Shown here piece after piece: positions 57,178 to 64,000 of a DNA stretch of 64,000 bases (position 1 is its first letter; each line of letters begins with the position of its first letter). The stretch is taken from positions 185,277,802 to 185,341,801 of the forward strand of contig NC_073693.1 of NCBI RefSeq assembly GCF_029784155.1, read 5' to 3'. This DNA comes from Uranotaenia lowii (taxonomy: Eukaryota; Arthropoda; Insecta; Diptera; Culicidae). A model generated the notes under the pieces. That model did no database searches. It was not told the origin of the DNA and worked only from the letters and a program-made list of their open reading frames with translations. Both the position numbers and the translations under genes were made by a program.

Positions 57178-60137
57178 AGGTCGTCCAACTTAACCTCAAC
57201 CACTGCTACACAGCACACCAGCTGTTGCGGCAGATGACAGTTGAGGAAAAGTTGGACATCGCGCTAGTGGCAGACCCATATCGCAGAGCTGCGAATGGCA
57301 TTAATTGGGCGACTGATGATGCCAAACTGGCCGCGATATGGGTTACAGGTAGTTTCCCCATACAAGAAGTTGTGGCGACGGAAAACGAAGGCATGGTGGT
57401 GGCCAAAGTTAACGGGATCTACTTCTGTAGCTGCTATGCTCCCCCAAGATGGTCCTTGGAGAGGTTTGGCACTATGGTTGACAAGATGGTGGATGTGCTA
57501 ATGGGGAAAAGCCCCATCGTTATTGCTGGCGACTTTAACGCGTGGGCCGTTGAATGGGGTAGCCGCCTCACAAACCCCAGAGGTCAAACTCTTTTAGAAG
57601 CCCTGGCGAGGCTTAATGTGGATCTGGCCAACGTAGGGAATACCAGTACCTACCAAAGTTGGAGCGGGAGCGAGTCAACCATAGATGTCACCTTCGGTAG
57701 CCCGGGGTTGGTAAGCGATTGGATGGTGAGCGGGGCCTACACGAATAGCGATCACTTCGCAATTCGCTATCGGCTAGGCTCAAGTACGCGGACAGGTAGA
57801 CGCGAGTCTCGTACAGGAGAACGCCTCTGGAAGACAACGCAGTTCGACCAGAACGTCTTTGTCGAAGCGTTGCACTGGGAGAGGAACCTGGACAACCTGT
57901 CCGCGGAAGAACTGACGAGGGTTCTAGCTCGCGCTTGCGATGCTGCGATGCCGAGAAGGGCCAAGCATAAAAGCACTAGGCCACCCGTCTATTGGTGGAC
58001 GGAGGAAATTGCGGGTCTGCGTGCCGACTGCCATAGGGCAAGGCGCAGGATGCAGAACGCAAGGACTCAAGAAGAGCGAACGGAGCGTAGGCCACTCTTC
58101 ACAAGCGCGAGATCGGCCCTCCGCAGGGCCATCAACGCAAGCAAGAGGGCACGTTTCAAACAGTTATGCCGTGACGCCAACGACTGTCCATGGGGTGATG
58201 CCTATCGGATAGTCATGGGCAGAACTAAAAGTGGGTGTGCACCACCTGAAACGTGCCCCGATAAACTGAGAGTCATCATCAATGAGCTGTTCCCACAGCA
58301 CGATGTTACCCGCTGGCCAACAGTCCCGTATGACTGGGACACCAGCGCCGAAGAGAGGATAACGGTGGAAGAACTTCGCGAGATCGCCAAGTCTCTCCAA
58401 CCGAGGAAGGCCCCCGGACCGGACGGCATTCCGAACGTCGCGGTGAAGGCCGCGATCAGGGAATTCCCCGATATGTTCCGAACATCGTTGCAACGATACG
58501 TGACGGAACGGGTGTTTCCTGACACGTGGAAACGGCAGAAACTTGTTCTTCTGCCAAAGCCGGGTAAGCGTCCAGGAGACCCATCGGCATATCGGCCGAT
58601 CTGTCTACTGGATACAGCGGGTAAGGTCCTGGAGAAGGTGATTCAGAACCGACTTCAGAGATACACGGAAAGTGAGGGCGGACTCTCGGGGAAACAGTTT
58701 GGTTTCCGTCGAGGTCGCAGCACCGTAGATGCCATCCGCTCGGTCATCGAGGTAGCGGACAGAGCCAGGCTGACCAAGAGGAGAGGGCTCCGCTTTTGCG
58801 CGGTTGTCACTCTGGATGTGAAGAACGCCTTCAACAGTGTCAGTTGGACAGCGATTGCGTCGTCGCTCATCCAAATGAGGATCCCGGCATATCTGTATAG
58901 GCTTGTGGAAAGTTACTTCCACAATCGCCAACTGCAGTATATGACCGGCGAGGGTTTGCGAACACAAGAGGTTTCGGCGGGTGTTCCACAGGGGTCAATA
59001 CTCGGCCCGGTTCTGTGGAACATCACTTACGACGAACTCCTACGAACGAGCCTCCCATCGGGAGCCGAACTCGTAGGATTTGCAGATGATGTAGTCCTCT
59101 TGGCGAGGGGCTCCTCAACAGCGGAGGTTGAGCTACTGGCCACGGTAGCTATCCAGGAAGTGGAACGCTGGATGCACTCCAAGTGCCTGCGTCTAGCCCA
59201 CCACAAAACCGAGATGGTGCTTATCACCAACCTGAAATCACCCCAAACAGGTACCATTGCCGTTGGACCGTGCAACATCGTGTCCAAACGCGCAATCAAG
59301 TACCTAGGGGTGATGATCGACGACAGGCTCAGCTTCACGAGCCATGTCGAACACGTGTGCAAGAGAGCGGCAATGGCCACGGCCGCACTCACACGAATGA
59401 TGCCGAACTCCTCGGCTATCCAAAGCAGCAAAAGGCGGATCATTGCAAGTGTGACCACTTCGATCTTGCGGTACGGAGCAGCGGCCTGGAGGCAGGCCCT
59501 GGGAGGAAGCTGTAACCTGCAGCGACTGAGCAGCGTTCAGCGGCTGATGAACCTGCGGGTTATCAGCGGATACCGGACCATGTCGTCCGAAGCCGCCTGT
59601 GTAGTAGCGGGTGTTATGCCCATCTCGGTTTTGCTAGAGGAGGATGTCTATTGCTACGACAACAGAGACACGCCCAACGTTCGAGATCTCGCCAATGAGG
59701 ACTCGATGTCCAACTGGCAGCAGCTGTGGGACAGCTCAACGAGAGGAAGGTGGACCCATCGTCTGATCCCGCACATCGGGAGCTGGATCGGAAGAAGGCA
59801 CGGTGAAGTGGACTTCTATATGACGCAATTCCTGACTGGTCATGGATGCTTCATGAAGTACCACTACCGGTTTGGACATGTGGCTTCGCCATATTGCCCA
59901 GATTGTGGTGACGTAGAGGAAACACCCGAACATGTGGTGTTTGTCTGTCCGAGGTTTGCGGCGGTACGTACTTCCATATTTGCCGCCTGTGGGCCTGACA
60001 CGACAGCAGATAACGTTGTACAGAGGATGTGTGCGGATTCCAACACTTGGCATGCGGTCAGCGATGGGTTCACCCGGATCATGACTGCCCTGCAGAGGAG
60101 CTGGAACCAACGGCAGTCCGCGAACGGTGTAGGATGA
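57123..60137 (+). CDS. ORF2 (AP-like endonuclease plus reverse transcriptase) of the Waldo-like element
   Basis: The open frame is up to 1,004 codons and nicks target DNA and primes reverse transcription there. Counting from 57123: endonuclease motifs QLNLNHC (~21-27), GDFNAW (D137, N139), STIDVTF, and SDH (D210, H211). RT motifs are APGPDG, LDVKNAFN (D565), GVPQGS (620-625), FADD (653-656, catalytic D655 and D656) and YLGVMID. A C-terminal knuckle C925-x2-C928-x8-H937-x4-C942 follows. No RNase H. There is no ATG before the first endonuclease motif: the frame opens after a TAG at 57120 and its first ATG (~57234) would remove that motif. Translation probably uses the ORF1 overlap, 52 nt, -1 relative to ORF1. 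All catalytic residues are present. Confidence 0.92.
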   Translation: MPRLHKGAGGTTPGAKSIEVVQLNLNHCYTAHQLLRQMTVEEKLDIALVADPYRRAANGINWATDDAKLAAIWVTGSFPIQEVVATENEGMVVAKVNGIYFCSCYAPPRWSLERFGTMVDKMVDVLMGKSPIVIAGDFNAWAVEWGSRLTNPRGQTLLEALARLNVDLANVGNTSTYQSWSGSESTIDVTFGSPGLVSDWMVSGAYTNSDHFAIRYRLGSSTRTGRRESRTGERLWKTTQFDQNVFVEALHWERNLDNLSAEELTRVLARACDAAMPRRAKHKSTRPPVYWWTEEIAGLRADCHRARRRMQNARTQEERTERRPLFTSARSALRRAINASKRARFKQLCRDANDCPWGDAYRIVMGRTKSGCAPPETCPDKLRVIINELFPQHDVTRWPTVPYDWDTSAEERITVEELREIAKSLQPRKAPGPDGIPNVAVKAAIREFPDMFRTSLQRYVTERVFPDTWKRQKLVLLPKPGKRPGDPSAYRPICLLDTAGKVLEKVIQNRLQRYTESEGGLSGKQFGFRRGRSTVDAIRSVIEVADRARLTKRRGLRFCAVVTLDVKNAFNSVSWTAIASSLIQMRIPAYLYRLVESYFHNRQLQYMTGEGLRTQEVSAGVPQGSILGPVLWNITYDELLRTSLPSGAELVGFADDVVLLARGSSTAEVELLATVAIQEVERWMHSKCLRLAHHKTEMVLITNLKSPQTGTIAVGPCNIVSKRAIKYLGVMIDDRLSFTSHVEHVCKRAAMATAALTRMMPNSSAIQSSKRRIIASVTTSILRYGAAAWRQALGGSCNLQRLSSVQRLMNLRVISGYRTMSSEAACVVAGVMPISVLLEEDVYCYDNRDTPNVRDLANEDSMSNWQQLWDSSTRGRWTHRLIPHIGSWIGRRHGEVDFYMTQFLTGHGCFMKYHYRFGHVASPYCPDCGDVEETPEHVVFVCPRFAAVRTSIFAACGPDTTADNVVQRMCADSNTWHAVSDGFTRIMTALQRSWNQRQSANGVG

Positions 60138-60930
60138 CTCCATCGGCGGGGAGCATCTGAGTAGTGTGCGTCCGATCCCTTGATCAAAGCTACAAAGATA
60201 AGGCAACATCTTCTGCGTAGCGGAGGTCAGGGGTGCGCCGCGAACGTGTGTAGGATACCCCAATGTCGGGGGGTATCCGAGTAGTTCCGCTTCCTAAGAG
60301 GGAAACTGCGGGGATAAGACTTTACCTTCCTCGTAGCGGATCTCGAGGGAAGAGGGTTAACCACTGTCGGGGGATACCCACGGGTAGAAAGGCTCTCGAC
60401 GCCGGGCGAGCCTCTCGAGTCGGTGTAGGATGTCGTCACCGTCGGGAAACATCCGAGTCGTAGCGTTCCAAGTCCCGAATGTGTGCCGTGACAGGCGCGA
60501 GTCTAGGATAAGCTGCTCTCGATTTGGCACACAACGGGCAGGAAAATCCGCGGGCCAAAAATCCTAGGGTTGCCAACCAAGGGGGATAAAGAAGACCGGA
60601 CAACGGTCGGAGTAGACTGACCCCATCGACGGGGGGCTGTCGAGTAGAGTGCGTCCGACCCCACGGTTTGAAGTTACAAAGATAAGACAATACCTTCTGC
60701 GTAGCGGATGCCGTGGGTGCGCCGCGTTCGTGTGTAGGATGCTCCACCGAGTAGAGCGGTTCTCAACGACAGAAGCTGCGGGGATAAGACTCGACCTTCT
60801 TCGCAGTGGAAATCGTTGGGAAAGGGTTATTCCACGTTCGGGGAATACCCACGGGTAGAGTGGCTCTCGACGCCGGGCGAGCCATTCGAGTCGGTGTAGG
60901 ATGACGTCTTCGTCGGGAATCATCCGAGTC
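60129..60930 (+). other. Duplicated four-hairpin cassette in the 3' UTR
   Basis: Two diverged direct copies of ~480 bp (from 60129 and 60611). Each has four short stem-loops at about 60133-60157, 60253-60278, 60354-60379, 60428-60454 and 60615-60641, ~60737, 60834-60860, 60899-60925. The best stem is GGATACCCC with GGGGTATCC. A GAGTAG/GAGTCG/GGGTAG word follows each. The sixth has lost its 3' side through a 14-nt deletion; copy 2 keeps it (63682-63707). Confidence 0.75.
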
Positions 60931-61019
60931 GTTGCGTTAAGTCCCGCGCGTGTGCCGTGACAGGCGCGAGTCCAGGATAAGCTGCTCTCGATCTGGCACA
61001 CGACGGGCAAGGTGGCAAA

Positions 61020-61460
61020 CTTCGAACCCTGAAGATAAGAGGTCGGGCTTCGAGTCGTTAGAGGAGAGGTCAGGCCTCAAACCTTCAGGCGGAGAGGTTT
61101 GTGTGGTCAACCCCGAGTCTTTATGTTAGGAGGTCGGGTCCCGAGTCGTAAGAGGAGGGATCAGGCCCCTTACCAACAAGAGGAGGGGTACAAGTGGTCA
61201 CCTCGAGTCATTACGATGAGAGGTCAGATTTCAAGTCGTTAGAGGAGAGATCGGGCCTTGAATCGTGCAGAGGAGAGGTAAACCTCGAGTCGATGCGAGG
61301 AGGGGTCGGATCTCAAGTCGTTAGAGGAGAGATCAGGCCTCAAGTCGCGAAGAGGAGAGGTTTGTGTGGGAATCTCGAGTCATTGCGAGAAGATGTCGGT
61401 TCTCAAGTCGTTAGAGGAGAGTTCAGGCGTCGAGTCGTAAGGATGAGAGGTTTTGCTGAA
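61020..61460 (+). repeat. G/A-rich tandem repeat at the 3' end of the LINE
   Basis: Degenerate units built on GAGTCGTTAGAGGAGAG and AGGTCRGGCCT recur about every 35-75 bp in the last third of the 3' UTR. Confidence 0.7.
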
Positions 61461-61738
61461 AGTGGTCTCGTTAATGAGTATTGCCTTTGAGCGCATTAGC
61501 GCGAATAGACCTCCCACTATTGAAGCATAGTGTACTAAACAGTTCGAGGTGGGAACCAGGTCTGCGGCCCCAGGTGGAGTTTAGGGAGTAGGGGGTATAC
61601 ACGGAGTATATCATGAGTCTGCCCATTGTACCCATGGACCCAGAGTAGCAAACTGGGGGGACGCGGTGGCTCGCCGTGCCTTGGAATACAATCCGTAAAC
61701 CGGGATTTACCACCTGTGGTTACCAACTAAAAAAAAAA

Positions 61739-61779
61739 CATACATACATACATACATACATACATACATACATACATAC
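61739..61779. repeat. (CATA)n between the two LINE copies
   Basis: Directly follows the A tail of copy 1 and directly precedes truncated copy 2; about ten units. Confidence 0.95.
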
Positions 61780-63081
61780 AGTGTCAGTTGGACAGCGATT
61801 GCGTCGTCGCTCATCCAAATGAGGATCCCGGCATATCTGTATAGGCTTGTGGAAAGTTACTTCCACAATCGCCAACTGCAGTATATGACCGGCGAGGGTT
61901 TGCGAACACAAGAGGTTTCGGCGGGTGTTCCACAGGGGTCAATACTCGGCCCAGTTCTGTGGAACATCACTTACGACGAACTCCTACGAACGAGCCTCCC
62001 ATCGGGAGCCGAACTCGTAGGATTTGCAGATGATGTAGTCCTCTTGGCGAGGGGCTCCTCAACAGCGGAGGTTGAGCTACTGGCCACGGTAGCTATCCAG
62101 GAAGTGGAACGCTGGATGCACTCCAAGTGCCTGCGTCTAGCCCACCACAAAACCGAGATGGTGCTTATCACCAACCTGAAATCACCCCAAACAGGTACCA
62201 TTGCCGTTGGACCGTGCAACATCGTGTCTAAACGCGCAATTAAGTACCTAGGGGTGATGATTGACGACAGGCTCAGCTTCACGAGCCATGTCGAACACGT
62301 GTGCAAGAGAGCGGCAATGGCCACGGCCGCACTCACACGAATGATGCCGAACTCCTCGGCTATCCAAAGCAGCAAAAGGCGGATCATTGCAAGTGTGACC
62401 ACTTCGATCTTGCGGTACGGAGCAGCGGCCTGGAGGCAGGCCCTGGGAGGAAGCTGTAACCTGCAGCGACTGAGCAGCGTTCAGCGGCTGATGAACCTGC
62501 GGGTTATCAGCGGATACCGGACCATGTCGTCCGAAGCCGCCTGTGTAGTAGCGGGTGTTATGCCCATCTCGGTTTTGCTAGAGGAGGATGTCTATTGCTA
62601 CGACAACAGAGACACGCCCAACGTTCGAGATCTCGCCAATGAGGACTCGATGTCCAACTGGCAGCAGCTGTGGGACAGCTCAACGAGAGGAAGGTGGACC
62701 CATCGTCTGATCCCGCACATCGGGAGCTGGATCGGAAGAAGGCACGGTGAAGTGGACTTCTATATGACGCAATTCCTGACTGGTCATGGATGCTTCATGA
62801 AGTACCACTACCGGTTTGGACATGTGGCTTCGCCATATTGCCCAGATTGTGGTGACGTAGAGGAAACACCCGAACATGTGGTGTTTGTCTGCCCGAGGTT
62901 TGCGGCGGTACGTACTTCCATACTTGCCGCCTGTGGGCCTGACACGACAGCAGATAACGTCGTACAGAGGATGTGTGCGGATTCCAACACTTGGCATGCG
63001 GTCAGCGATGGGTTCACCCGGATCATGACTGCCCTGCAGAGGAGCTGGAACCAACGGCAGTCCGCGAACGGTGTAGGATGA
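61780..63081 (+). pseudogene. ORF2 fragment of copy 2 (RT palm to C-terminus)
   Basis: 433 open codons equal to residues 572-1004 of copy 1. GVPQGS, FADD and the C-terminal knuckle are kept, but the endonuclease and the first catalytic Asp (D565) are lost, so it cannot be active. Most differences from copy 1 are silent; one is Phe to Leu in IFAAC. Confidence 0.9.
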
Positions 63082-64000
63082 CTCCATCGGCGGGGAGCAT
63101 CTGAGTAGTGTGCGTCCGATCCCCTGATCGAAGCTACAAAGATAAGGCATCATTTTCTGCGTAGCGGAGGTCAGGGGTGCGCCGCGAACGTGTGTAGGAT
63201 ACCCCAGTGTCGGGGGGTATCCGAGTAGTGCCGCTTCCTAAGAGGGAAACTGCGGGGATAAGACTTTACCTTCCTCGTAGCGGATCTCGAGGGAAGAGGG
63301 TTAACCACTGTCGGGGGATACCCACGGGTAGAGAGGCTCTCGACGCCGGGCGAGCCTCTCGAGTCGGTGTAGGATGTCGTCACCGTCGGGAAACATCCGA
63401 GTCGTAGCGTTCAAAGTCCCGAATGTGTGCCGTGACAGGCGCGAGTCTAGGATAAGCTGCTCTCGATTTGGCACACAACGGGCAGGAAAATCCGCGGGCC
63501 ATAAATCCTAGGGTTGCCAACCAAGGGGGGATAAAGAAGACCGGACAACGGTCGGAGTAGACTGACCCCATCGACGGGGGGCTGTCGAGTAAAGTGCGTC
63601 CGACCCCACGGTTTGAAGTTACAAAGATAAGACAATACCTTCTGCGTAGCGGATGCCGTGGGTGCGCCGCGTTCGTGTGTAGGATGCTCCACCTTCGGGG
63701 AGTATCCGAGTAGAGCGGTTCTCAACGACAGAAGCTGCGGGGATAAGACTCGACCTTCTTCGCAGTGGAAATCGTTGGGAAAGGGTTATTCCACGTTCGG
63801 GGAATACCCACGGGTAGAGTGGCTCTCGACGCCGGGCGAGCCATTCGAGTCGGTGTAGGATGACGTCTTCGTCGGGAATCATCCGAGTCGCTGCGTTAAG
63901 TCCCGCGCGTGTGCCGTGACAGGCGCGAGTCCAGGATAAGCTGCTCTCGATCTGGCACACGACGGGCAAGGTGGCAAACTTCGAACCCTGAAGATAAGAG
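61780..64000 (+). mobile_element. Waldo-like element, copy 2, 5'-truncated, running off the window
   Basis: Starts at the position equal to 58836 in copy 1. The junction shows a short overlap (ACA shared by the microsatellite and the element), typical of incomplete target-primed reverse transcription. I counted about seven differences in 1.3 kb of ORF2. The 3' UTR is collinear with copy 1 to the window end and keeps hairpin 6. Confidence 0.9.

Larger units (their letters stand above)
55637..61738 (+). mobile_element. Near-complete Waldo-like R1-clade non-LTR retrotransposon, copy 1
   Basis: About 6.1 kb: a 5' UTR with a 17-C run (55721-55737), gag-like ORF1, EN-RT ORF2, a 1.6-kb 3' UTR and a short A tail. 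It sits between two (CATA)n stretches; Waldo lineages of the R1 clade are known to insert in (ACAY)n repeats. Both ORFs are intact, so it may be recently active. The Waldo name is inferred from the target and R1-like ORFs. It lies on the strand of the host receptor gene. Confidence 0.85.

Overview
The window is animal DNA, most likely from a dipteran insect and probably a mosquito. The evidence is a spliced rhodopsin-class GPCR gene with phased introns, matching insect allatostatin-A (galanin-like) receptors, set in very transposon-dense DNA. Families seen include R1/Waldo-type and RNase H-bearing LINEs, TA-inserting MITEs, Harbinger-, hAT- and TTAA-type elements, tRNA-derived SINEs and solo LTRs. 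There are no operons or other bacterial features. The species call is inference; the gene and repeat calls rest on what the sequence shows.

Layout. 1-1937: a foldback element (415-1613). 1938-10229: one ~1.87 kb transposon (U', termini CCCAGCCAACA) that grew to 8.3 kb by nested insertion. It holds an opposite-orientation sister copy (U, 3244-5382, itself hit by a 259-bp MITE), an 807-bp MITE, and a 3.5-kb TA-flanked element that carries a 2.4-kb Harbinger-like element. 10267-14639: two CCCAAGTAAC elements, the second holding a solo LTR. 14640-19025: a C-terminal gatA-like fragment and two decayed LINEs. 19026-24156: AT-rich DNA with one MITE. 24159-28726: a MITE split by a 3.7-kb hAT element. 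30480-31765: a TTAA-flanked foldback element.

33370 to beyond the window: an allatostatin-A receptor gene on the plus strand. Six coding exons give a continuous 266-residue reading frame from the extracellular N-terminus through TM6; TM7 and the tail are not in the window. Intron 1 is almost entirely an (AAATTTGT)n array of over 9 kb, broken by a 500-N assembly gap. Intron 4 holds a second solo LTR with two insertions of its own. Intron 6 (or the region beyond) holds a nearly intact ~6.1-kb Waldo-like R1-clade retrotransposon inserted in (CATA)n, followed directly by a second, 5'-truncated copy that runs off the window.

The only likely host genes are the receptor and the gatA fragment; the rest is mobile DNA and its remains. 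The strongest points for a second look are the intronic octamer mega-array, the nested transposon stack, a group of elements with CCCARSYAAC ends and 2-bp CA/AC target duplications, and a duplicated four-hairpin cassette in the Waldo 3' UTR.
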